Assembly: GCA_023078555.1 (NCBI GenBank)
Contig: CM041197.1
Location: 709,501 to 773,500, forward strand
Source: Ulva prolifera
Lineage: Eukaryota; Chlorophyta; Ulvophyceae; Ulvales; Ulvaceae
Length of the DNA stretch: 64,000 bases
Direction: 5' to 3'
Position numbers and translations under genes: made by a program. Below, piece after piece: positions 22,207 through 33,057 of this stretch. The stretch's first letter is position 1. Each line of letters begins with the position of its first letter. The notes under the pieces are model-generated. The model saw only the letters and a program-made list of their open reading frames with translations, did no database searches and was not told the origin of the DNA.

Positions 22207-23545
22207 GAACAAGTTTCTTGTAGGTTGACCAAATGTGTCTGCAAAGGATTGTACCAGATGCCACAGCGACTACGTCAATGAGCCTATTCAATGAGCCCAT
22301 TCATGTTGGATCCGGTCACGCGAATGAACAAATTCATCAGAGCCTGCCTTCTTTGTGCCTTATTTCATCCTGGCCCACGCGCTGGCACCTAGCCTCAAAT
22401 GGAAAACGTGCATTACGATTTCGAGTCACTGTCGCATGCTGGAACTCAATGCTTCGTCATGGTGCTTGCAAAGCACAACCACCAGAGTCGTGGTGCATGC
22501 AAACCATGACCACCAGAGTTGCGCATTCAGGGCGGTTGTTCCAGGACGGCTTGTGCTGAGCAACCTAGGCATTGTTGGATGCTGTGGCGGGTGGCCGAAT
22601 CTAGGCCTGCATGCCCGGATTTCTTTTGTTTAGGGTATGTATACATACATATGTGCGGGCATCTGTATCGCAAGGACGCAGTTGCCGGGGCGCATGCAAA
22701 TCAAACAGAACCTCCAACTTGGAGTGCATAAGCCAGCGCCGTTCGCTTGAGCAGAAACGGCTGCATGGCAATGCCCCCATGCACACCAAGACTGGTACAT
22801 GCACACACACACACCAACACCAACACCGCCGTACGCGCGGCATGGGTGACCAGGCTCCGACACGCACCACCGTGGTGACCGCCAGCTGTCCAGCCGGGCA
22901 TCTCCAGGCACGAACAGGATTCTGTGTCCCCCGGCCCCCCCCCGCCTCACATCCACATCTCCCCCGGGCTGCCACAGCGGCCGCAACGCAAAGCCATCAC
23001 GAATGTCAACTCAAAGCAACACGCCCATACGCGTGTTGCGCAGTACACCCGATGCACCTCTAACACCACGTACGGCATATGCGGACATGCATGTCTCGGT
23101 CATGCCACAGGCAGGTCGACCTGCAGCTGGCAACAAGCGGAGCAAGCACTTGCAGCGCCAGGTAGTGCAGCTGGGTGGGGCCGCAGAGCACGGGACTCGG
23201 GGCAGATACCTCATGGAGGCGACGCAACGCGAGCGCAATGGGTGAGCCCCCCCCCGCTCAGCTGCAGATTGCAAATTAATGCAATTGTGGCCAGCGAGAG
23301 GCAAGAGGTTGTCAGCCGGGACCGCCATGTTCGGTCAAACCTTCATCAACTTCCGAACGTGAGGCGCTCGCTGAGCGAGCCACCGTGAAGCGCATGCTAC
23401 AGCATTGAGGAAGAACTGCGCATTGTAACTTACTTGAAGATCCGTGTGCTGAATTGAGAGATGTCTTTCGTTTGCATGGCTGAAGCTTCTGGCTTAGTAC
23501 CCCGAGCATGAGGTGACTAAAATCTGAGCAGAGAAACGTGGCTGT
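22207..23545. other. No gene supported; GT-rich stretch on the minus strand
   Basis: A CA-rich segment around 22,790-22,830, together with C-runs near 22,928, reads on the minus strand like the GT-rich 3' UTR of the local retrotransposons, but without a clear end. A frame at about 23,003-23,245 ends at a GTGAGC-like donor. I cannot assign it. Confidence 0.35.
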
Positions 23546-24020
23546 GTGTGTTACAAGGACAAAGCAAGCGAGGCAGGTAGCACCGCAAGCAAGAACCAGG
23601 GGAACCGCACACCACGCAGCAAGCCACACGAAGCTCACACCAAAACACCCACGCAACGGCAGCACCCTCGCCGGACACAGCCACACAGCCACACAGCCAC
23701 ACACACGCCCACACCCACACGCCCACCCCCAGCCGAACCCCGTCCACCAGCCAGGCGCACGAAACCCGGAGGCACAAGCAGCCAAGGCCGCCCAGCAAAC
23801 AAACAGCGAGACCGCAACAAAAAACCCCCAACCCGGGGAGGCCCCCGCCTCCCCCAGCACAACCCCCCAAGCCCAGCCCTCGCACACCAACCCGCCCGCC
23901 CGCAAACCCACACCCGTAACCCCCAAAGTCCAGCCCAGCCCGCCCAAACTACCCGGCTGTGTCCCAAAGGCGGGCCACAAGCAGGCGCACGGGGAAGACA
24001 CAAGAGAAACGCGGCACGCC
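23546..24020 (-). mobile_element. Fam II retrotransposon 3' UTR fragment
   Basis: Read on the minus strand this is about 475 bases of G/T-rich sequence ending GCTTGCTTTGTCCTTGTAAC, matching the 3' end of the Fam II copies at 41.6-42.7 and 49.7-50.4 kb. No coding part remains. Long open frames across it are low-complexity artefacts. It lies about 700 bp upstream of P1. Confidence 0.65.
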
Positions 24021-24388
24021 TAAGCCGCCATCACAACACGTGGCTGTGTGCAGCCAATGGTGAATGTATTTAGGTGTACGTTCATGATCAGTCGACCGTA
24101 TATATACCCAGCTTTTTAACAATTTGTATGCAGCCAATGTAGAGAAGGCGCAGCACAAGAGCTTCTGCTTTCAAATAGCAGTTGTGTGCATGCATTGTAA
24201 AATTCAAGTAATTCAAGAAATGTCTAACAATTGACTTCAATCAATATGATTGGTTGAACAATCAACGTCTTAGGATTGCAGTATGACAATTCTTTGTACT
24301 ACTCCCAACGTCAGGAGACCGACGCTCGGTGACCAGGAGGAAGGGCCTGGACTGGAGGACGAGGTCACCGAAAGTTTGTCCGCAGCTT

Positions 24389-24456
24389 TGTCTCCGGGTG
24401 CAATGCCTCGACGTTTGTACTGCCACGTTGCAACACGTGGCCCGGATTGGGAGACA
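24389..24456 (+). promoter_or_regulatory. P1 upstream TGTCTCC/GGAGACA inverted motif
   Basis: TGTCTCC at 24,389 faces GGAGACA at 24,450, ending 281 bases before the P1 ATG. The same arrangement, with surrounding similarity (CTCCGGGTGCAATGC), precedes P3, and related forms precede P2 and P4. Conservation between paralogues suggests a shared regulatory element or 5' UTR feature, but it could simply be duplicated DNA. Confidence 0.5.
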
Positions 24457-24736
24457 AATCGATCACAAACCTGCTTTCGGCTGCAAAGCCCCGTGCGCTG
24501 AGGTGGAACGTCTCATGATTGAATATTTATGACGACTGTGTCTACCTCCAATGTCTCGGCAGTGAACTTTGTCGGCATGCAGCACTGTATGCCTATGGCC
24601 ATTGACACAATATCCCGGCTGCGCGCATCAGTCCTGGAGAAAGCGTGGAAGTGTCGAACACCCCGTGCACTCGTCACACCGTTGACGGCATTCCATTACA
24701 TCGTAGGCCTACGGCAGCACTAGAACTAGGTTCGTA

Positions 24737-27711
24737 ATGCGAGACACCATAAGCGTGGCGCTGCTGGAACTGGTGGAAGAGCTGCGCGATGTGCATGTGG
24801 ATGCGCTGCATTCGAAGGAGCTTCATATTCTGCTGCAGAAGCAGCTGGAAGTGCAATCCGAGGCTGACGTGCAACGGGATCGAAGCTGTGAATCGACTGG
24901 GCCACGCGTGAGGGCCACGGGCGAACACGATCTGGGCGATGCTACAGATCCACACATGGGTGCTGTCGACGGGCAGGTTCGGGTCAGTCTCCGAGGAGTT
25001 CGTGTGTCTCATTAATACAAGCAGAGGCCGCCGACCGGCGCAAACGCGAAAAGTACGGCCGGGCCGGCGCGGGCGCGTTCACGCTGGTCCCGCTGACGCA
25101 TGAGACGTACGGCCGTGTTGGCCCGGCCGCCTTTGCATTCCTCAACAGGCTTGCTGATGTGGCTGCAGGGTCTGGCGCGGCCTCTCGGCGGCGTTTCCTG
25201 GAGAACGCAATGCGCGATCTCTCGACGACGCTCTGTCGTGCAGTGGCGCGCCAGGTGCGCGCCGCAGCTCCGCTGATGGCACGTCACGCGGGCAAGGCAG
25301 TTTTGGCGGGACTCACAGTCCCGTCTGATGACCTCTCGCCGCTTACAGGCCATCCGGCCTGAGCGGTGGGGTGCCCCTTGGGCGCCCCGTCCGCTTGACG
25401 CCACCGACCTGTGGCCTCTGACTCCAGCTGGGCCGGGTCCGATGGGTGTGCGGGATGCCTTCGTTGGCATGTGCGGGGACTGCGGAACGGCTTGGGCGAT
25501 GCAGTGTCCTAGGTGCGGTGCGGCGTGGGCCGGCGGGGCTGTGCGGCGGTGTGCCGGGCTGGCGTGGTATGCTGTGGCTTGGTGGGGTGGGGGTGGGTCT
25601 TGGGGCCAGGGCGGCCCCCGGCAATCGGGCGTCCATGATGGGCGGCCTCAGGCAGCAGTGTGTTGGGTTTGGCCCTGTCGTACGGCGGCGGGCGTTGTGG
25701 TGCTGGTGGTTGTGGTGTTGTGTGTCGGCCGTGGGGTTTGTGCGTGCGCGTGTGTGGGTTTGGGTTTGTGGGTGTGTGGGTCTGTGCGTGTGTGTGCTGG
25801 TGTGTGGGTGTGTGCTTGGCGGTCTGCGGGTCTGTGTCGCTTGCTGCGCCGGTGATGGGTGAGATGTTCGTGGGTGTCTTGGTGTTTGCTTCGTCTGCTT
25901 GCTCATTAATACAATACTGTATAGGTGACCACGTACACAGGCGTATACACTGTGTCTCTCACTGCCTTCCTACCGTGGTGACCATGTCGCAGCCACACGG
26001 ATGCAGCCACGCTCAATGCTAGGGGCTAGTAGCTCTTGTTGTTCATGAGTTGTTTAATTGCGAGAGGTGGAATTCGTATCTGTGTGAGATTCGGTTTCAG
26101 TGTTTGTTTTCTCCCGTTCACTCTTTTGTAAAGAGTATCTGTGTACACGATGTACAGCAGAGGGGACGGATGTGCACAAACACAGCAACATGATTATGTG
26201 CATCTGTGCATGTGATTAGTGTAAAACTTCAGGTCTGGTTTGATATTGAAGGAGAATCTTCTTGCTTGTCGACGATGTGGCATGCGCCACTGTGCATTTG
26301 CTGCCAATGCCTTTTATGGTATATGCATTGAAAGCACACGCTTGAATAGTGTTTAGATCTGCCCTGGCATGTCACAAAAAAAAACTTGCAGGCTATCTTG
26401 AGGCAATGCCAATCCCTGGTTGCATTGCGCCGATGGCAACTCGCTGAGCGTGCGCATCTCAAACTTGTCAGGAGGCATTTCTGTTATGAACCGCGGCACC
26501 CACTACTGGACTCCTTGGACTTCTCGGAGAAGGACTGGCAGGACGATGTGTCCTTGGTTGTGAACAGCATCGGCGACTATGTAAGCCGCTGCCTTGCCAG
26601 TGGTGTACATCTTGACACCGTTGGTGACTGTGTGCCAACGATAGTGCCGGGGTGCGGCTGTGTGGTAGCTAAAGGCGCTGCGAACTCTTTTATCACGAAG
26701 CGGCAATGTGGGCTCTGCAAGCAGGTTATCAATGATCCAGCGCACAGTGCTTTGACTCCAAGCCGCGCATCGCTTCAGCTTCTGAAGGACATGAGTAACA
26801 TACACAGGCCCGAAATTCTTCGAGCAAGTGCCTCAGGCGGTCCGATTCCAGGTGACAATCGCTGGCGTGGAGCTGAAGACAGGAATGTGTGCTACTCGCG
26901 TGTGGCAGCAAATCAGGTCTGGCTCGGCCGTGCCGGAGTCTATGGTACAAGCGCAGCACATGTGGCTCTGAGACGAATTGAGTTTCCTGATGCAGCAAGT
27001 AAGTCTCAAACAATGTATGCAACCATGCATGGGGCCTTTTCTCAGTACTACGCGAGTATCCTGTGCGACAGTGTCACCAAGATCGCAGGGGTGGGTTGGG
27101 GAAGCAGTGACATTGTCTGTGTGCTGGCCGGCATCGATTGTACCTTGCATTCATATGTGAATGACAAGCAACAGCAGGATGCCACGGACATCATTGAGAC
27201 GTTGATATTACCTTTCAGAGTCTTGATGAGTGATGTCTGCATTCTTCACGGCCATGGCATTGTTCACGGCGGGATTCGGCCATCCACCGTGATGCTTGGT
27301 CCCGATCCCATCAGAAGTGACTACAAACATACCAAGTGGAAGCTCCTGCTCACAGACTTCAGCCAGTCGCACAGGCACTCCGACACATTTGATGTGAACT
27401 TGAACGCATTGTGCGGGGAGACCGCGTGCCGGGCTCCGGGCTGTGCATCCAGTCATGTGCAGCCGCGTGAGATGGAGGGCCATGTCTGCCCGGCAATCGA
27501 CATCCATGGCCTCGGCCAGACGCTAGCCTTTGCGGCCAGGGACTGCCTCACATTCGGTTCCACAGGCGCCACCCCCGCCTCAGATGCTTGGCGTGATCTC
27601 TTTGCTATCATCCAGAAGATGACAGACACGCCACAGAGTTGCAGCCTGGTGAGCCTTGCCGCGGACCTTGAAGTCCTCAGCACCACAATGCAAATTGCGA
27701 CTGATCATTGA
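24737..27711 (+). CDS. P1: pseudokinase-family protein, probably C-terminally truncated
   Basis: The exons are 24,737-24,976 (80 codons, MRDTISVALLELVEELRD) and 26,392-27,711, joined in phase 0 (CAG|GTTCGG, TTGCAG|GCT), giving about 519 residues. Exon 1 is a charged, leucine-rich helical segment. Exon 2 holds a Cys pair motif (PGCGCVV, then CGLCKQ) followed by a kinase-like fold: hinge VLAGIDCTLHSYV, catalytic-loop equivalent HGHGIVHGGIRPSTVML (Gly for the HRD Asp, Thr for the Asn), TDFSQS for DFG, PREMEG for APE, and DIHGLGQTLAF. It should not phosphorylate. Relative to P2 and P4, sequence inserted near the end brings a stop at 27,709-27,711, ten bases before the conserved GTGCGT donor at 27,722; a remnant third exon is visible after 27,930. 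The 1.4 kb intron holds a Fam II insertion and a Fam I stub. The promoter lies upstream at 24.4 kb. Confidence 0.7.
25021..25901 (+). mobile_element. 5'-truncated Fam II retrotransposon in P1 intron 1
   Basis: The inserted DNA is flanked by a 13-bp target duplication, CTCATTAATACAA, at 25,008-25,020 and 25,902-25,914. It starts inside the C-terminal part of the element's protein (AADRRKREKYG, VPLTHETYGRVGPAAFAFL) and the frame stops after LSPLTGHPA at about 25,362. That region matches the tail of the Fam I endonuclease domain (FVPFAVESCGFMG). A G/T-rich 3' UTR of about 540 bases follows. It ends about 50 bases short of the CCTTGTAACA terminus of other copies, so this copy is truncated at both ends. 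It is non-functional and intronic. Confidence 0.8.
26083..26131 (+). mobile_element. Fam I retrotransposon 3' stub
   Basis: The sequence GAGATTCGGTTTCAGTG through CTCTTTTGTAA matches the last 48 bases of the Fam I element exactly. It lies in P1 intron 1, 260 bases before exon 2. Confidence 0.8.
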
Positions 27712-27721
27712 AGCCAAGCTG

Positions 27722-28286
27722 GTGCGTGATGCCGCATGTGACTGCACATGCGTTCATACCAGCGTCTCATCCAAAGCAGCACTCCGTGCTGCATCCGACT
27801 CTGAATCATATGGAGAAAGTTTAGCTGCTTCTGCTTCTATGCTTCCGGTGGTGTTGAAGTCAGACAAGGCCATAGCCGCATGCTGCTTGCAGCCTTTTTG
27901 CCATGTGCACGGAGAGAGTGTTGGGTGCAGAGGCCTGCGCTGTCACAAGGCGATGTGGAGGACACGGCTCGAGTAAGGGCAACACGGTGGAGTAATCCGC
28001 AGTCCACATGAAGGCCCCGACACGCATGGACACCTGTGCAAAAGGCAGTCGCCAGATGTGGCCGCGATGAGCTTTGACGCGTGAAGTCAACTCTGGTGTC
28101 TGATACCTTTGAGCTGACAGACAGTCATGTATGTACAAAGTCAATCATGCCTTAACTACGATTGTCTGTTGCATTGATGTTCTCGAGATTAGCATTCTGA
28201 TGTGATCAGTATGGTGATATGCCTAGAGGGTGTGTAAGGCGCTCCAACGATTTGGTACTGCATTTACGAAACATGGTATTTTCGGA

Positions 28287-28290
<4 letters not shown>
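27722..28290. other. P1 third-exon remnant and P1-P2 spacer
   Basis: GTGCGT at 27,722 and the acceptor GGGTGCAG at 27,930 correspond to the terminal intron of P2 and P4. The following frame (RPALSQG) is a diverged form of their RLGLSR exon. No other gene is seen before the G run. Confidence 0.5.

Positions 28291-28292
<2 letters not shown>

Positions 28293-28325
<33 letters not shown>
28293..28325 (+). repeat. Poly-G run of 33
   Basis: An uninterrupted G homopolymer immediately precedes a Fam II 3' UTR fragment. It may be real or a place where assembly or sequencing is unreliable. Confidence 0.85.
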
Positions 28326-28640
28326 CTGCGAGCTGTGCCGGTGCCGGCCAGGCTGCCACCTTGGGCTGCAGCGGCAGCACGGGCGGAGGTGTCGTAATGC
28401 ATGCTGGCGCGGGGTTGCGTGTAGTTGGGAGTGGACCGAGTGCGGGTGTGTGGGTGTGGGGTGGGGTGTGTGGGTGCGTGTAGGAGTGTGTGGGTGCGTG
28501 TAGGAGTGTGTGGGCCCGGCCCGGGGTGCGTGTGGGGGTAAGTGCGTTTGGGTGTGTACATGTGTGGGTGCTTGTTCAGACTTGCATTCGGGCGTATTCG
28601 CGGTGGATGTTGCTCTCCTGTCGCGAGTGCTTTGCGTTGT
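28326..28640 (+). mobile_element. Fam II-type 3' UTR fragment
   Basis: This matches 50,080-50,340 closely (ctgccaccttgggctgcagc, gtggatgttgctctcctgtc). It includes a tandem gggtgcgtgtaggagtgtgt pair at about 28,471-28,510 and is cut off by the Fam I insertion. It is G/T-rich and non-coding. Its presence upstream of both P2 and P4 suggests it was there before those genes duplicated. Confidence 0.65.
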
Positions 28641-29671
28641 TCGGACGAGTCTGTCTCGGGCAAGCTGCTAGCGGCCCAGCGCGAGGTGGGGCGCGCGGTC
28701 GCGGACCATGCGGCCTCACTCGTGCTACAGGGCATCGACCTCGACACGCCGGCCGGCAGGCGGGAAGCGGCGTGGCTCAGGAGCGCTTCGGGGGGGCCTA
28801 CAGGCGCCTTACTCTCCGCTCTGCCGGGCGGCGTTCTCACCATGGGCGACGACATGTTTGTCCTGGCGGTGTGGCACCGCCTGCGATTCCGCGTCCCGAC
28901 GGACGTCCCCCCCCCTCCGTGCAAATGCAGTGCAGGTGTTGCCGCCGAACCAGACCACGCCATGGTCTGCAAGAAGGTGGCAAAGGAGACCCAGATGCGC
29001 CATGATAACCTGGCTCGTGCCTTGCGCCTGGTCGCCTCTTACGCCGGACTGCAGTCTGCCCTGGAGCCGCTCTACCGTGCCCTCGCGAGGGGCGCGGGTG
29101 TTGAGCTGAATCGCCGCGGGAACGTCGTCGTGGTCATGCCGCGCCTGGAGATGGCGGCCGTGGACGTCGTGGTCACGCATGCGCCGGCGGCCTCATACGT
29201 GGCCGCTGCGGCGCGGGAGACGGGTGCGACGGCGGAGCGGGCGGAGGACAGGAAGCGGGACCGCTTCCGGCGGGACGTGCCGGACCATGCCGCGTTCCGG
29301 TTTGTTCCGTTTGCGGTCGAATCGTGTGGCTTCATGGGCAAGGCTGCTGTGAGGTTCGTCGGTCAGTTGGGGGATGTGGCCAGCGGCGCCGCTGCCAGTG
29401 GGCGCATCTCCAAAGGCGCGTTTGTCCAGTGGGCACTGCGGGTGTTGTCGGTGTCATTGCAGCGCGGCAATGCGGATATGTATCGGAAGTCTGGGCTTGT
29501 CATCTCTCGGGAGCAGGGGTTGCGGTATGATGCGGGCCTGGAGGACGCGATCCTGCCGGACTGAGTTGTGAGTGCGGTTGTAGTGTTCGTGTGTGTGTGC
29601 GTGTATGTTGCTGTTGATTCGGATGAGATTCGGTTTCAGTGTTTGTTTTCTCCCGTTCACTCTTTTGTAAT
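28641..29671 (+). mobile_element. 5'-truncated Fam I retrotransposon
   Basis: This is the last 1.03 kb of Fam I, nearly identical to the same part of the full copy at 50.5-51.5 kb, ending CACTCTTTTGTAA. It starts abruptly inside the protein-coding region, the usual result of incomplete target-primed reverse transcription. I do not see a clear target duplication. Confidence 0.85.
28650..29564 (+). pseudogene. C-terminal fragment of the Fam I RT/endonuclease protein
   Basis: The frame encodes about the last 300 residues of the 1,097-residue Fam I protein, from SGKLLAAQREVG to the stop. It keeps the zinc-knuckle motif (CKCSAGVAAEPDHAMVC), but the Gly-Asp expected to be the first endonuclease acid reads Gly-Asn (RRGN for RRGD, one G-to-A change). 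It also has extra codons in the DVASGAAASGRIS segment. It has no reverse transcriptase domain and is a dead copy. Confidence 0.8.
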
Positions 29672-29758
29672 TGCTATCATCATGATCTGCATCGGAGCAT
29701 TGATGACCGACAGCTGCGCACGGGCCCGCGAGGCGGCCGCAGACTTGGCCGCAGATTT

Positions 29759-29865
29759 GTCTCCGGGTATACGTAGAATCGGCTGTCTGTTGATGAATTG
29801 CAAGTCTCCCGGTACATCAAATGTCTCCGGTCGAGTTTCGGCGCGGTGAGTGGCGATGGGAGACA
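29759..29865 (+). promoter_or_regulatory. P2 upstream TGTCTCC repeats facing GGAGACA
   Basis: TGTCTCC at 29,759 and 29,822, with a CTCCC copy between them, faces GGAGACA at 29,859, 245 bases before the P2 ATG. The region downstream (cgaagctgtccgtggtggcgattg) also matches P4. Confidence 0.5.
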
Positions 29866-30109
29866 AAGTTGCCACCGGGCTGTCTTCGATATTAATCATG
29901 AGGGGCATGGCTGGAAGTATCATCACGTCCTTTTATTGGACCAACTTGACATCACCTCGAAGCTGTCCGTGGTGGCGATTGTGGGTTAACCGTAACATAT
30001 CTCAGAGATACACTGTCTGCACCAGAACTTTGACGCACTTCACAACTTCAGAGACGGTGGTCCTGCAAACGACATTGCGCTTTGAAGCACACTGGCCCGA
30101 GATCCTGCC

Positions 30110-33057
30110 ATGCGAGACACGATAGGCGTGGCGATGCTGGAAATGGTGGCGGATATACGCGATGGGCAAGAGGACGCCCGGGATTCGAAGCACCTGCATC
30201 CGGACGGCAACATCAAGGTGCAGTGCGTGCGTCACCAGCGCTGTATATCGAAATTTCATGATATCTCCTGTGATCAAGTCGAAGATGGGGTAGCAGTTTC
30301 ACCCACCAGTGCTAACCACGCGCAGTCTAGCTGTCTTGACGAGTCTGAAGTTCTCCAAACTCTGCAAGCTGGCTCTGAGGACAGCGTCAACGTTGTCAAG
30401 TGTGTGCATACTCAAAGGCATGCACTGGCTGCGTGCATGTCCACTTAGGACTTCACATTTGGAACAAATGCCGTTGTTGCCATCATGATGCGAACATCGT
30501 AGCGTGGACGGCAGATACATCACCCGGCAGCAGGCTGCTGGCATCACCTGGTGACAGGCTTCCTCAAGCTCGATATCAGCAGGCGCCGATCAGCATACAC
30601 AGGTCCTTATCGCTGTGGTCTATGTTGCTTGCTGCCTTACGATCTGTTTGGCGGAGTGCTGTATCAGATGCGCTAGTGCAAATTGAAGGCTACTTAGTAT
30701 ACTATAGCATGCATATACTTTTTAAAATGGATGCAGCCCCGTGTGTACACCAATTTCGTATAATGACCGCTGAAAACACTTGAATCCTGGTGCAGTGCGC
30801 CTCTGCTGCCAGTGGACGACAGGCCAGATGTTTTAGGACTGCTGTAATAGCTGTGCAAACAAACGTGTGCATATGCATGATGTGCATGCTACTATTGACC
30901 GGACCACCCAGACTGTTGGTGTCAGGTCAACAAGGAGATGCTGCACAGCCTCTTCTAACTGCCAAAGCGCTTGCTGCATATGTGATCCTGGCGCTGCCCT
31001 ACAGCAAACTCCAGGCAACAGCTTAGGGAGGGCCGCGGCGCTGCAGCGCGTCCTCCCGAGAAGTTGCCTCGTATTTGATTTGTCGTGCAACGAAACATGC
31101 ATTGCAATTGTGCTGCTCGGACTCTGGCGCCGCCAGTGGCAGTGGCGCCCATTCGGGGTGCCTGGATCTAGGTGGGTGCGTGTGCCAATCGTGTGCAGCA
31201 TGCCGTGCGGGTCTACAGCGATGCTGTTAAGCTAGCTCCAATGATGTGTGATTTCCGAAACGGTGTACTTGCTGCTGTGGTGCCTGCGGTCACACGCCAT
31301 GCATGCGGCGTATAGCAGGGGAGCATTCACGTGGGAGGCATGCAGTGGAGAATGCAGCCTGCACTCAGCAATGTGTGTGAGATCTGATCAACCATGTCGC
31401 ATGCAGCCCGATGACCAGGCCATGGCCAGGCTAGAACATTCTCCATCTGCACTGCACCGGTGGAGGACTGCGGAGCATGAACACATCCGTTCTTTGAGAG
31501 CCCTGATTGGTCCTATACATTGTAGCCAACTCGAGATCCCCGTCAGCACTTGGAGGGGGGGAATACATCTGGCGGTCAGCTGTTTTGCAGACAGCATACG
31601 CTATTGCCACGCTAGTGGCACACGGCTTGACACTGCGGGCGAGTCTGTGCCGACGATGGTGCCAGGTTGCGGATGTGTGGTGGCTAGAGGAGCCGCAGTA
31701 TCCTTCTGCGCGAAGCGACGATGTGGGATATGCAGACAGATTATCAGTGCTCCGGAAAATGTCGAGTTGACAACAAGCTACGCGGCACTTCACGTGCTGC
31801 AAGATTTAAATAGCAAGAACAGACCAGAGTTTCCGCACCTGGATGTATCTATCGAAGATCGCATGAATATGGGAGGCTATGATGCAGAAGCTATGAGAAC
31901 TGTGTTTGAGGACAGCCTTGCAGACGCACGCTGGCGCGGAGCCCAGGATCAGGCATCCTGCTATGCAAGATTCCATAGCGCACACGTCTCCATACGACGA
32001 CTCGGCACAGAGTGGGGCAGACTGAACAAGCACCTGGAAGAAACTACAGTAAGACTGCTGAAGTTTCCCGATGAAGCTGCCATGTCGCAGAGGATGTATG
32101 CAACTGTACATGGCATCTTCTCACAATATTATGCATTCATCTTGTGCCCGGGCGTTGCCAGAATTGAAGGGCTGAGTTGGGGCACCGATGAATTGACAGT
32201 GGCGATGCCGGACATCGATCGTACATTGCAGTCGTATGTGTTTGAGTTCAACAAACAACAACGTGCGGATAAAGAACAACTGCAAAGGCTACTTCTTCCA
32301 TTCAGACTATTGGCAAGTGATGTCTGTAATCTCCATGGCCATGGTATCGTCCACTGCGGGATCCGGCCGTCCACCGTGATGCTCCATGTCAATGCGCGCC
32401 AGCACCGCGCTGAACCAGGCATGCACAGGCTTCTCCTCACGGATTTCAGCAAATCGCACAGGCACTCTGATTCGTTTGACGTCAATCTGAACGCAATTCC
32501 ACGGGACAGGGCCTGCCAGCTGCTGGGCTGCGCGTCCGACCATGTGCAGCCGCGAGAGATGGAGGGCCACGTCTGCCCGGCGGTCGACATCCACGGCCTC
32601 GGCCAGACCCTTGCTTTCGCTGCCAGGGGCTGCCTCAAGGAGAACCCTACATGCCACACCGACGTCGCAGATATCCGAAGGGACCTGCTTGCCATCATCC
32701 AGAAGATGACGGACACTCCGCAGAAGTGTAGTCTCGTGAGCATTGCAGCTGACCTGGAGGACCTCCGGGTCACCCTCAATCTGGTGCGTGCATCTACATT
32801 GTGCACAGACGATGTGCTCGCGTACCATAGCCTCTCTGTGTGGCCGAACTCCATATATATTGAATTCCGGGTTCTACTGTGACAGATCATTTGCCCATGG
32901 GTTACAATCTGATATGATTTCAAAGCAGCCAGAAACATTGCAGATGTCAACTCAGAGCTGAAGCACCTGAAAGGGTTGAGCTTGTGTGCAGAGGCTTGGG
33001 TTGTCTCGGAATGCTAGCTTGCCGATGGTGGCAGTCGCTGATCATGATGGCCCATAG
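30110..33057 (+). CDS. P2: pseudokinase-family protein, apparently intact
   Basis: The exons are 30,110-30,277, 31,407-32,783 and 32,992-33,057, all in phase 0, giving 536 residues. Residues 1-56 form the helical N-terminus (MRDTIGVAMLEMVADIRD). Residues 144-165 carry a C-x-C...C-x2-C cluster that could bind zinc. The kinase-like part runs from about 265: LLKF (273-276), hinge VAMPDIDRTLQSYV (around 320), HGHGIVHCGIRPSTVML (around 367-382), TDFSKS (401-406), QPREMEG (437-443), DIHGLGQTLAF (450-460) and a final helix IIQKMTDTPQKC. The catalytic Asp is Gly, the catalytic-loop Asn is Thr and DFG is DFS, so it is predicted inactive as a kinase. The short last exon reads RLGLSRNASLPMV and stops. 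Exon 1 ends CAA|GTCGAA rather than CAG|GTGCG, so splicing there may be weak. The open frame actually extends upstream of 31,407. It belongs to no family I can name. Confidence 0.72.

Noticed and set aside
23312..24073. Long frames on both strands in G/T-rich sequence
   Set aside because: Low-complexity Trp/Gly/Cys or Pro/Thr runs. The sequence matches retrotransposon 3' UTR.
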